64,000 bases of DNA. It comes from Aliidiomarina maris. GTDB taxonomy: Bacteria > Pseudomonadota > Gammaproteobacteria > Enterobacterales > Alteromonadaceae. The stretch is from the NCBI RefSeq assembly GCF_003987335.1, contig NZ_PIPK01000010.1, positions 1 through 64,000 on the forward strand, in the 5' to 3' direction. The translations under genes and the position numbers were made by a program. Under the pieces are notes generated by a model. That model was not told where the DNA came from. It was given only the letters and a program-made list of their open reading frames with translations, and did no database searches. How positions within the stretch are numbered: position 1 is the stretch's first letter; each line of letters opens with the position of its first letter. Shown piece by piece: positions 1 to 8,929 of the stretch.

Positions 1-81
1 CATCAACAGCCAACGATGACAGACGAAGCAGGCTCACTGGCTCAGAGATTTGGTATTGGCCGCTCACGCGGCGGCCAATAA
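1..81 (+). CDS. 3' end of an unidentified gene, cut by the window edge
   Basis: Frame 1 is open from the first base to a TAA at 79-81 and gives a 26-residue tail ending GIGRSRGGQ. The stop region overlaps a GC-rich hairpin (TTGGCCGC pairing with GCGGCCAA, about 58-80), but no T-run follows it on the plus strand. The piece is too short to name a family, and it may be a chance open frame. From 82 to 305 I see no gene, only AT-rich intergenic sequence. Confidence 0.3.
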   Translation, partial: HQQPTMTDEAGSLAQRFGIGRSRGGQ

Positions 82-305
82 AAAACTAATGCCTATTGAC
101 AGGACGAAGGCTCATAGGTGTTATGCCTTGTCCTTCTTTGCAATCACAGCCTTAAGAGCTGCTGACGTTTTTGTTTCTTATAATCAGATAACAATTGACC
201 ATTAAAATACGATGCCTAGAACATAACGCAATCTGTCATGAAGAATGATTACAGACTCTTCACTTCCACAATTACTCATTTAAAACTTGCTTCGATATAA
301 AAAAG

Positions 306-1193
306 TTAACACTGATCATATTTGCATTCTTTAATCTCAAACTCGAGTGTTGAATGCCCGATGGAGAATTTTTGTGCAAGCGCTGTTTTTAATTCACCCT
401 TCACTTTATCCAGTTGTGAATAATCAGAAAGTAGAACATGAGCTTCTAATGCATTCTGATGCTCGTCAAGTTGCCAGATATGTACGTGATGAACATTGAT
501 AACATTTGTTACCTGCTGCATGGCTGTGATGACATCATCAATAACAATGCCCTCCGGTGTTCCCTGCATCAGGATATGAATGGTTTTTGGTAACATCGTG
601 GCTGCCTGGTACAAAACATACGCGGCTATCAATAATGTTATTAAGGTATCACTCCAGTACCACTCATAAAGAAGGATCAGTGTACCGGCAACAATAACAC
701 CCGCTGAGGCCAGCGCATCCGATACATTGTGCAAAAAAGCGGCACGGATATTCATACTGTGCTTAGACATAGTAAAGGTAAGAAACGCGGTTGCCAGATC
801 AATCACCAGCGCAATCGACGCCACAATCACAACCATCCAGCCTTCAATAATCTGTGGTTCGTAGATTCGCCATAGCGCTTCATAGATCAGGTACAGCCCA
901 ATCAGGACAAGTGTGACTAAATTAATTAATGTAGCAATGATTTCAGCGCGTTTATAACCAAAGGTTCTGAAATGATCGGCCGGTTGACGACCGATCTTTC
1001 TGGCGACCCAGGCAATGAGCAGTGAGGCGGCATCACTGAAGTTATGCAGTGCATCAGCAATCAGTGAAAGGCTGCCCGATAGAATACCACCGACGACCTG
1101 GGCTAATGTCAGGAGCATATTGATAGCGATGGCGAATCCCAGGCGGCGATCACCTATTGATTCAGTGTCGTGGTTATGCGAATGCGTATTCAT
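306..1193 (-). CDS. Cation diffusion facilitator (CDF) family metal transporter
   Basis: Inner-membrane efflux carrier, probably for Zn2+ or a related divalent metal in exchange for protons. The protein has about six membrane segments and the two CDF metal sites HNFSD (TM2) and HNVSD (TM5), followed by a cytoplasmic C-terminal domain (HHVHIWQLDE) that usually binds metal at the dimer interface. I chose the ATG at 1193 because it gives the typical His-rich start MNTHSHNHD; the frame stays open upstream to 1259, but those residues are not family-like. It lies 7 bp downstream of the AlbA_2 gene, so the two are probably co-transcribed. The family is clear. The exact metal is not shown by the sequence. 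Confidence 0.9.
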   Translation of the reverse strand: MNTHSHNHDTESIGDRRLGFAIAINMLLTLAQVVGGILSGSLSLIADALHNFSDAASLLIAWVARKIGRQPADHFRTFGYKRAEIIATLINLVTLVLIGLYLIYEALWRIYEPQIIEGWMVVIVASIALVIDLATAFLTFTMSKHSMNIRAAFLHNVSDALASAGVIVAGTLILLYEWYWSDTLITLLIAAYVLYQAATMLPKTIHILMQGTPEGIVIDDVITAMQQVTNVINVHHVHIWQLDEHQNALEAHVLLSDYSQLDKVKGELKTALAQKFSIGHSTLEFEIKECKYDQC

Positions 1194-1200
1194 TGTGTAC

Positions 1201-2028
1201 CTATAAAGAAAAAGATTTTGTCGTTCGACTGGAAAGATAGGCATGTGCTTCCCGCGCATCCAGCTCTCGTGTACTATTACCTGTGCGTACCATAAGCCGT
1301 GCTACGCTGTCCTCATGATAATAAACAGGTTCAACAGCGCTCTCGACAATGACGCGACAGATGGTTTTATTTTCGATATCGTGGAACCGGCAATGAAGTA
1401 ATGCGCAAGCGTTTCCTCCCAGACTGGTTTTAACCGTATCCATCAGTGCACGTTCGAAGCCGTCTCTATTTTTGTGCTTCAATGTCTGGAAGTCAGAGTC
1501 GATGCCAATGATATTGCCGTTGTCCTCAACGCCGATCAGCAATGTACCGCCTTCGCGATTTAAAAAACCGGCGATGGCTTTGATGACAATCAACTCAAGT
1601 GCGCGATTCGTTCGCTGTTGTCTTACATCCCAACGATACGTGGATTTGAATTCAAGATGCTCACTTTCGCCTCTGGCAATCAATAAGGGTAATTCTTCAG
1701 CAAGCTCGTGTTCCAGATAGCGGACAAGATTTTTTTGGCCAGACAGTCTTATATGGTACAGACCGAACAATAGACCAACAATACCGCCAAGCAGTGCAAA
1801 CACAAAGCTCATAGGTATTAATTCAAACTTGAATTCAGTAATTAAACGCTGAATCAAAAACTCTATCGGGCTGTTACCCGGAAATTCGATTAAGCCCTTG
1901 TATTCGTACCAGAATACCATTGTCGTCAACGGATGTAATAGAAGCACGCCTATTATTGCACCAATAATAAAATGAAAAAGTAAGATCCATTTTTTTTGAT
2001 TGATTAAACTACCTGATGAGTATGTCAT
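1201..2028 (-). CDS. Membrane-anchored AlbA_2 (Schlafen-type) putative DNA-binding protein
   Basis: 275 aa. The N-terminal third has two hydrophobic segments (about residues 14-38 and 70-92). The rest is an AlbA_2 domain, also called a divergent AAA-4 or Schlafen-like domain, with the characteristic ESEHLEFKSTYRWD start and GGTLLIGVEDNGNIIGID core. AlbA_2 domains occur in putative regulators and in defence-linked proteins, but their biochemical role is poorly defined. Here the domain is tethered to the membrane and carries no helicase or helix-turn-helix extension. The gene ends 7 bp before the CDF transporter, which suggests one transcript. I infer no specific function. Confidence 0.75.
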   Translation of the reverse strand: MTYSSGSLINQKKWILLFHFIIGAIIGVLLLHPLTTMVFWYEYKGLIEFPGNSPIEFLIQRLITEFKFELIPMSFVFALLGGIVGLLFGLYHIRLSGQKNLVRYLEHELAEELPLLIARGESEHLEFKSTYRWDVRQQRTNRALELIVIKAIAGFLNREGGTLLIGVEDNGNIIGIDSDFQTLKHKNRDGFERALMDTVKTSLGGNACALLHCRFHDIENKTICRVIVESAVEPVYYHEDSVARLMVRTGNSTRELDAREAHAYLSSRTTKSFSL

Positions 2029-2088
2029 CTTTCTTTAACCACCTGTTTGGTTGATTATTCTCTTGATCTGGAAATCCAGTGTATTGAT

Positions 2089-2262
2089 TCATCGTGGCTT
2101 GTGCCTCACCCCGGTGCGTGGACACTTCTGCAGCTGCAAAAACAGCTCTTGCATAGGCTTACAGTCTTTGCCTAAATCCTCGAATGCGCTCGCCGTGTTT
2201 GTAAGAACCACCCCGATTCCAAAGGTTCCAACGATAGCCGCTGATTTTAACTTTTTATATTC
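2089..2262 (-). pseudogene. Small signal-peptide ORF lacking a usable start codon
   Basis: On the minus strand a short frame reads KKLKSAAIVGTFGIGV and so on, a good signal peptide with a likely cut after TASA, then a short Cys-containing mature part (FEDLGKDCKPMQELF) and a stop at 2089-2091. A strong AAGGAG lies just upstream, but where ATG AAA AAG would be expected the sequence reads AT AAA AAG, as if one G were lost. No ATG, GTG or TTG is available at the right place. It lies directly downstream of the attC-like site at 2286-2344, where a further cassette would begin. It may be an inactivated cassette gene. It is not recognised as a known family. Confidence 0.4.
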
Positions 2263-2285
2263 GCTCCTTCTTGAGGGTTAATGGG

Positions 2286-2344
2286 GCATAACGCCCCGCT
2301 AATGTGCGCCGCTTGCGGTGTCACTTTTAAGCGGCTTGTTAGCC
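2286..2344 (-). repeat. attC-like integron recombination site 1
   Basis: 59-bp imperfect palindrome. Read on the minus strand it opens with GGCTAAC (R'' box) and ends with GTTATGC (R' box). Inside, CCGCTTAA can pair with TTAGCGG leaving one extra-helical T, which is the classic L''/L' arrangement. The centre folds as GTG...CCGC-AA-GCGG...CAC. It follows hicB, and the hicB stop codon TAA lies inside the R'' box. It differs from site 2 at only four positions. This architecture is that of integron attC sites; cassette mobility itself is inferred. Confidence 0.8.
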
Positions 2345-2677
2345 GGCATTTAAGACCTCTTTCTGTAAAGCTTCTTGAGCAAGCTTATTAACGCTTTTGC
2401 CCTTTACTTGCGCCGTAATAGCAAGTTGTTCGTGCAGTTCCGGAGGAATCCTTAGATTAAATTTGCCCGAGTAATGACGCCGCGGTTCAATGCCCTTTTC
2501 CTCACAAACGTCCAGGAACACACGCAAAGACTTCTTGAACTCTGCCCGAAGTTCTTTAGGGTTGCGGCCGTAAAAATCCGCACCACCATTTAACCCCAGA
2601 ATCTCACCTCTGAATGTATCCAGCTCAGAATCATATTCAATTTTGGCGTGATAGCCATCATATGTCATTGTGTTCAT
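2339..2677 (-). CDS. hicB: HicB family antitoxin
   Basis: 112 aa. The N-terminal half is the partially degraded RNase H-like HicB fold (YDGYHAKIEYDSELDTFRGEI, then NPKELRAEFKKSLRVFLD). The C-terminal half is an Arc/CopG-type ribbon-helix-helix domain (SGKFNLRIPPELHEQLAI, then VNKLAQEAL) that should bind the operon's own operator. HicB antitoxins bind and neutralise the HicA mRNA interferase. The start overlaps the hicA stop by four bases (ATGA), so translation is probably coupled. The stop codon lies inside the attC-like site, as in integron cassettes with tightly packed genes. Confidence 0.9.
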   Translation of the reverse strand: MNTMTYDGYHAKIEYDSELDTFRGEILGLNGGADFYGRNPKELRAEFKKSLRVFLDVCEEKGIEPRRHYSGKFNLRIPPELHEQLAITAQVKGKSVNKLAQEALQKEVLNAG

Positions 2678-2928
2678 GGCGATACCCTATGCTGCTTTAA
2701 CCACTTACGAATACTAGCCACAGCACCTTTGTCAGTGCTTGGACTTGGATGAGGACGGTGAAATACTCGAACCTCATCGAACAGCACCACAGCAACCCGG
2801 CTACCTTCACGCTCACTAACCTCCGCACCAAGCTCGACGAACAATGCCTCAATGTCACGCCATTGAACATTTCCACTCACAGGGCGGGCAAAAATAGCCT
2901 CTAAGGTTCTCTGATGCTTTCGCTTCAT
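2674..2928 (-). CDS. hicA: HicA family toxin (mRNA interferase)
   Basis: 84 aa. HicA toxins have a double-stranded-RNA-binding-like fold and cut mRNA independently of ribosomes, stopping growth. The protein matches the subfamily starting MKRKHQRTLEAIFARPVSG, with the conserved stretch EREGSRVAVVLFDEVRVF and HRPHPSP before the last helix. The usual catalytic His of GSHH-type HicA is not in the same position (GSRV here), so the active histidine may be one of the two in HRPHP; that is an inference. The toxin gene comes first in the operon and the antitoxin hicB follows with overlap. Confidence 0.88.
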   Translation of the reverse strand: MKRKHQRTLEAIFARPVSGNVQWRDIEALFVELGAEVSEREGSRVAVVLFDEVRVFHRPHPSPSTDKGAVASIRKWLKQHRVSP

Positions 2929-2935
2929 ATCTAAA

Positions 2936-2956
2936 TAGTACCACTTATTAGTACCA
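2936..2956 (-). promoter_or_regulatory. Direct repeats upstream of hicA, candidate HicB operator
   Basis: Two exact copies of TAGTACCA (2936-2943 and 2949-2956), 13 bp apart, lie directly upstream of the hicA start. The cassette carries its own upstream region between the attC-like site and hicA, consistent with autonomous, autoregulated expression of a toxin-antitoxin pair. That the ribbon-helix-helix domain of HicB binds here is inferred from position only. Confidence 0.4.
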
Positions 2957-2998
2957 AATCAAGAAGATCTAACATTGGTTCGGGACTTGAGGAATGAC

Positions 2999-3057
2999 GG
3001 CTAACGCCCCGCTAACGTGCGCCGCTTGCGGTGTCACTTTTAAGCGGCTTGTTAGCT
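2999..3057 (-). repeat. attC-like integron recombination site 2
   Basis: 59-bp site nearly identical to the one at 2286-2344. On the minus strand it begins AGCTAAC (R'') and ends GTTAGCC (R'), with the same inner L''/L' stem (CCGCTTAA with TTAGCGG) and the same small apical stem. It lies at the 3' end of brnA, and the brnA frame reads through most of it. Site 2, the 654-bp hicAB segment and site 1 together define one complete cassette. Confidence 0.8.
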
Positions 3058-3281
3058 GCTTCTGCTCGCAAACGCTCCACTAACCAGACTTTAATAATCG
3101 ATTGGCGAGTAACACCAATGCGAGCGGCTTCTCGATCAAGCGACTCTACCACCCACGCGGGAAAGTCGACGTTGATACGCTTCGCTTCTTGATTCACTCG
3201 CCGTGCAGTTTTAACATCCAGATCGTCAATAATGTCATCTGCACCTTCATCAAACTTGGCATCAAAATCTTTAGCTTTCAT
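3012..3281 (-). CDS. brnA: BrnA family antitoxin (CopG/ribbon-helix-helix)
   Basis: 89 aa. BrnA antitoxins neutralise the BrnT ribonuclease and repress their own promoter through a C-terminal ribbon-helix-helix. The core KTARRVNQEAKRINVDFP then WVVESLDREAARIGVTRQSI and IKVWLVERL is the typical BrnA/CopG part. The last 14 residues (ANKPLKSDTASGAR) are encoded by the attC-like site, so the natural end of the family has been extended by read-through into the recombination site. The start overlaps the end of brnT by 11 bp. Confidence 0.87.
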   Translation of the reverse strand: MKAKDFDAKFDEGADDIIDDLDVKTARRVNQEAKRINVDFPAWVVESLDREAARIGVTRQSIIKVWLVERLRAEAANKPLKSDTASGAR

Positions 3282-3534
3282 ACAGCTCTACCTCTCTTTT
3301 GCGCGAGCGCCTAACCGAAATGAGACGAATTGTCTCACCTCGGTAAGTGATAACAGCAGACCAGTGCTTCATTCCAATAAGACCAATAACAAGGTAACGA
3401 GGCTCATCCGATGATTCTGCCTGCACTTCCAGTAAATCCTGGTCTCCCCATAACGCCTGGGCATCATGGAAATCGATTCCATGCTTGTGGAGATTCACCT
3501 GACTCTTTTCATTATCAAACTCAAACGTATCCAT
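3271..3534 (-). CDS. brnT: BrnT family toxin (ribonuclease)
   Basis: 87 aa. BrnT is a RelE-like small ribonuclease that inhibits translation when free of BrnA. Visible family features are the N-terminal FEFDNEKSQVNLHKHGIDF, where K/HKHGI is the hallmark, the RYLVIGLIG strand with the VITYRGETIRLISVRR strand, and the RSRKREVELYES tail containing the conserved basic-glutamate end. It is the first gene of a toxin-first operon with brnA and forms the second toxin-antitoxin cassette of the array. Confidence 0.9.
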   Translation of the reverse strand: MDTFEFDNEKSQVNLHKHGIDFHDAQALWGDQDLLEVQAESSDEPRYLVIGLIGMKHWSAVITYRGETIRLISVRRSRKREVELYES

Positions 3535-3562
3535 GAGTATAAACTATTCCTTTTTTACTCAT
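3533..3562 (-). promoter_or_regulatory. Inverted repeat across the brnT start, candidate operator
   Basis: ATGAGTA (3533-3539) and TACTCAT (3556-3562) form a perfect inverted repeat with a 16-bp spacer that overlaps the brnT initiation codon. BrnA-type antitoxins autoregulate through palindromic operators near the toxin start. The assignment is from position and symmetry only. Confidence 0.4.
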
Positions 3563-3587
3563 TTAGCAAGAAAGCTGAAATGACCGG

Positions 3588-3680
3588 CTGCTAACATTTG
3601 TATTGTGAGCACGCACACTATCCTCAATACACCGTGCATGCGTAATAACTAGCAAACCGTGCATGCACACTAACTAGTAA
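3588..3680 (-). other. Lone integron-like core site preceded by tandem direct repeats (possible attI remnant)
   Basis: On the minus strand a single core site GTTAGCA (3588-3594) opens the brnTA cassette. Unlike the two attC-like sites it has no upstream R''/L''/L' partner. Upstream of it, 3631-3655 and 3656-3680 are 25-bp tandem direct repeats (21 of 25 identical) sharing ACCGTGCATGC and AACTAG. A weaker third copy of the GTGTGC(A/G)TGC part lies nearer the core. An attI site also combines one simple core with integrase-binding direct repeats. No integrase gene is present in the window, so this stays a hypothesis. Confidence 0.35.
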
Positions 3681-3996
3681 ATTAGCGGCTACAGCCCTTA
3701 GCTTGCCTAAAGTTCATCAAAACTAACGCGCAAGACCACGCAAGCTGCCTAAGCGAAAACAAGCAAAAGGGAGTAAACCGAAACGAAATAAGAAAGGCTC
3801 TTCCATGAGGAAACTACGTGAGCGGGATCTTGTGCAGCTGTGTTGGAGCTGCGTTCGCTTCGCCATTATCCTTCGGCGCGCGTTTTATTATATATTTACG
3901 TTACAAGATCGTTGAAATTTGAGCAAGAAAAAATGTGCCGAATATCTGTTCAGGCGCATGCTACATAGTGCGCTGTGCACAGCGCATAAAAAAGCC
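3681..3996. other. Non-coding flank between the cassette array and the IS element
   Basis: No convincing gene. The stretch contains AT-rich sequence, a purine-rich part (about 3765-3805) and, at its right end, the A-run plus GCC that formed one arm of the original gcvP terminator before the IS inserted. If an integron integrase gene ever stood here it is gone; I see no fragment of one. Confidence 0.5.
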
Positions 3997-4006
3997 CACA
4001 CAAGGT
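3997..4006. repeat. Left copy of the IS target-site duplication
   Basis: CACACAAGGT directly abuts the left inverted repeat of the IS and is repeated exactly at 5454-5463. The intact pair indicates a fairly recent insertion with no later rearrangement. Confidence 0.9.
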
Positions 4007-4024
4007 TAATGCTTGTCAGTTAAG

Positions 4025-5347
4025 CTAACGAGCAGCAGGTTTTGAAGGAGGCCGAGTCGGATAACGACTTGGCCTCTTTTTTATCGAGCGTGGGTAGCTG
4101 CGCTCTCGCCTTTCAGGCAGGACAAATGCGCTTGCCATGTCCATCATGTTCTTAAATATCTTGGGTAAATTACCGGGGGATACGTGTGCGAACATATGCA
4201 GTTGGCCGACCAGGTAAACGGATGCCTGCTTGAAGCTGATTTGGTAAGGCTCAACATCTTTTAAGCTATACGCCATCTGTGCCATCATATAACGTAGTAA
4301 ATTGTAGGCGAGTAAAATCCCCCACAGCTCTTGTGTAACAAGCTCTGGTCGCTTACTGCGCAGGGTCAATTCGTTGCTCAGCATATACTGTTTCATTTCC
4401 CGATAGCCCTGCTCAATTTCCCAGCGATGGGTGTACAGCTCAACAATATCTTCTTGCGGGTAGCGTGAGACATTAACCATTGAGGTGAGGACATCCACTT
4501 GCTTTTTGTTTATCTTTTTTGAAACCAGTCGAGCCTGAATGCTGCTCGGTGCTTGAGGCCATTTTTTGCGAGCCTGAGGGGACAGTTTTAACTCGACGAT
4601 TCTGTCATCATCATTGAAGCTACGTAACACCTTGTATTGAGTGCCCTTTTTAACAGGGATAAGCCAGTGTCGTTGCTCGCCTTTCGACTGCCACGCGTGT
4701 AACAGACCGAGCGAGTAAAAGCCCTTATCAAATAAGGTCAATGAGTGGTCTGGCGTATTTTCAATAAGTTGCGCAGCGAGCACCATTTCATTCACATCGA
4801 CGCTGTCAAACACGGCGCCCGTCGTTAGATGGCTACTGACTTCCATCTGAGTCACCATACGCACTTGTGGGTAATCAGAGGGCTTTGAACCATTCACGGT
4901 TCGTCCATAATTTTCATCGTTCTCAGGGGTATCCGGTGTTCGCCATACCGTACCATCCACCGCGAGCATCGACAGTCCATTCCAGTTTGAGGTGGGGAGC
5001 TTATCAAACCAAAGCGCATTGGTTCGCTCGAACATCAGTTTCACGACATCAGAGCCTAGACGTTGTCTCGCCTGCACGACTGCGCTTGGCGCGACGTATG
5101 GACGTTGCCCAGGCAACATCAAATCTAAATGGGACACTATCTGACGCATCGACATATCACGGAACAATGCCATACCAACCACCGTCCAGACCATTAAGTC
5201 CATGGGCAAGCGCCGCTTACGCACCGTGGTAACTCCGGTATCTTGAAGGCACTGCTCAATGAGCTCTGGCTCTAATAAGTCGGATAACTTACTAAAGTCA
5301 TCTGGTTTGAAGTCTTGCAGGGTTTCGAGGGCTTGGCTAAACAACAT
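4025..5347 (-). CDS. IS4 family transposase (DDE)
   Basis: 440 aa from the ATG at 5347, the start that aligns with E. coli IS4 InsG (FSQALETL matching the GQALDL region). The N-terminal IS4-type domain ([31 protein letters not shown]) is followed by the RNase H-like catalytic domain with Asp in [16 protein letters not shown], Asp in [14 protein letters not shown], and the IS4 signature Y-(2)-R-(3)-E-(6)-K in [15 protein letters not shown]. There is no frameshift or internal stop, so the enzyme looks functional. The frame remains open upstream to 5407, but that part covers a terminator-like hairpin and is unlikely to be translated. Confidence 0.93.
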   Translation of the reverse strand: MLFSQALETLQDFKPDDFSKLSDLLEPELIEQCLQDTGVTTVRKRRLPMDLMVWTVVGMALFRDMSMRQIVSHLDLMLPGQRPYVAPSAVVQARQRLGSDVVKLMFERTNALWFDKLPTSNWNGLSMLAVDGTVWRTPDTPENDENYGRTVNGSKPSDYPQVRMVTQMEVSSHLTTGAVFDSVDVNEMVLAAQLIENTPDHSLTLFDKGFYSLGLLHAWQSKGEQRHWLIPVKKGTQYKVLRSFNDDDRIVELKLSPQARKKWPQAPSSIQARLVSKKINKKQVDVLTSMVNVSRYPQEDIVELYTHRWEIEQGYREMKQYMLSNELTLRSKRPELVTQELWGILLAYNLLRYMMAQMAYSLKDVEPYQISFKQASVYLVGQLHMFAHVSPGNLPKIFKNMMDMASAFVLPERRERSYPRSIKKRPSRYPTRPPSKPAAR

Positions 5348-5350
5348 AAA

Positions 5351-5384
5351 AAAATCCGTAATCAGATACCTGATTACGGATTTT
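5351..5384 (-). terminator. Hairpin with T-run just upstream of the transposase start
   Basis: A perfect 15-bp stem (AAAATCCGTAATCAG with its complement) with a 4-nt loop, followed on the minus strand by a T-run and then the transposase ATG. Any ribosome-binding sequence (ACGGA) lies within the stem. Many IS elements use such structures to stop transcripts entering from outside from making transposase. Whether it acts as a terminator, a translational block or both is inferred. Confidence 0.65.
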
Positions 5385-5453
5385 GAAGGGTCTACAGGAT
5401 CGGTCAACTGATCCGTTAAATTTTATTGGCCAACCCTTAACTGATCGGCATTA

Positions 5454-5463
5454 CACACAAGGT
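5454..5463. repeat. Right copy of the IS target-site duplication
   Basis: CACACAAGGT follows the right inverted repeat and is identical to 3997-4006. It continues into GGGCTTT, which is the remaining arm of the split gcvP terminator. Confidence 0.9.
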
Positions 5464-5517
5464 GGGCTTTCAATTCAAATAGCTTTGCCAAAGCGGGCAA
5501 ACATCACCCGCCCCAAC

Positions 5518-8397
<2,880 letters not shown>

Positions 8398-8452
8398 GTT
8401 TCGATACCTTGATTACTAATTGGAACCTTGTGTCAGGCTATGCCTGGCAACG

Positions 8453-8484
8453 AAAAACAAGGCCCCGGCAAACGCGGGGCCTTG
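8453..8484 (-). terminator. Hairpin with T-run between gcvH and gcvP
   Basis: A 10-bp stem CAAGGCCCCG (8458-8467) pairs with CGGGGCCTTG (8475-8484), and five T follow on the minus strand. Placed inside the gcv cluster it would end or attenuate the gcvT-gcvH transcript, lowering gcvP expression or requiring a separate start. Confidence 0.75.
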
Positions 8485-8503
8485 CGGCTTACTACATACT
8501 GTC

Positions 8504-8893
8504 TTATTCGTCTTCGATAGACGCGCTGTAGGCTTCAGCGTCTAGCAAGTTTTTCAGCTCGCTGTCGTCGTCTGCCTTAATCTTAAACAACCAGCCGTCA
8601 CCGTACGGGTCGTTGTTCACACTCTCAGGCGAATCTTCTAAGTCTTCGTTGACTTCAACAATTTCGCCGCTCAATGGCGCGTAAATGTCAGACGCTGCTT
8701 TAACAGACTCAGCGACTGCGCAATCGTCGCCTACCGAGAAGGTATCGCCTTCTTCTGGTAGTTCAACGAATACCATGTCACCTAACAATTCTTGGGCGTG
8801 CTCGGTAATACCTACGGTGTAAATACCGTTACCTTCGCTACGTACCCATTCGTGCGACGCCGCGTATTTTAGTTCTGTCGGTACATTGCTCAT
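8504..8893 (-). CDS. gcvH: Glycine cleavage system H protein
   Basis: 129 aa. The small lipoylated carrier shuttles the aminomethyl group from GcvP to GcvT and is reoxidised by lipoamide dehydrogenase. The lipoyl attachment site is Lys65 in [15 protein letters not shown], and the conserved HEWVR and [19 protein letters not shown] are present. It lies 36 bp after gcvT. A hairpin with a T-run follows its stop before gcvP. Confidence 0.98.
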   Translation of the reverse strand: MSNVPTELKYAASHEWVRSEGNGIYTVGITEHAQELLGDMVFVELPEEGDTFSVGDDCAVAESVKAASDIYAPLSGEIVEVNEDLEDSPESVNNDPYGDGWLFKIKADDDSELKNLLDAEAYSASIEDE

Positions 8894-8929
8894 TTGTGTG
8901 TCCTTGTCATCATGCTGATTGTGATTAAA

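Larger units (their letters stand above)
4007..5453 (-). mobile_element. IS4-family insertion sequence, complete (1447 bp)
   Basis: The ends are 18-bp imperfect inverted repeats: TAATGCTTGTCAGTTAAG at 4007-4024, and TAATGCCGATCAGTTAAG read inward from 5453 (15 of 18 match). The element is flanked by the exact 10-bp repeat CACACAAGGT. Both the length and the right terminal sequence resemble E. coli IS4 as I remember it. It contains one transposase gene on the minus strand. With the IS removed, the flanks rejoin into a perfect stem AAAGCCCAC / GTGGGCTTT, so the target was a transcription terminator. Confidence 0.93.

Noticed and set aside
58-80. GC-rich hairpin near the left edge as a terminator
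   Set aside because: No T-run follows on the plus strand, and on the minus strand the T-run precedes the stem.
2051-2281. Plus-strand open frame of 76 aa before the attC-like site
   Set aside because: No family likeness or good start. The opposite strand carries a signal-peptide frame with a strong Shine-Dalgarno.
4867-5232. 121-aa plus-strand open frame inside the IS
   Set aside because: It is the mirror of the transposase coding sequence, and single-gene IS4 elements do not carry a second gene.
1-5460. A defence island around the AlbA_2 and toxin-antitoxin genes
   Set aside because: No restriction, CBASS, Thoeris, abortive-infection kinase or similar genes are present; a cassette array explains the toxin-antitoxin pairs better.
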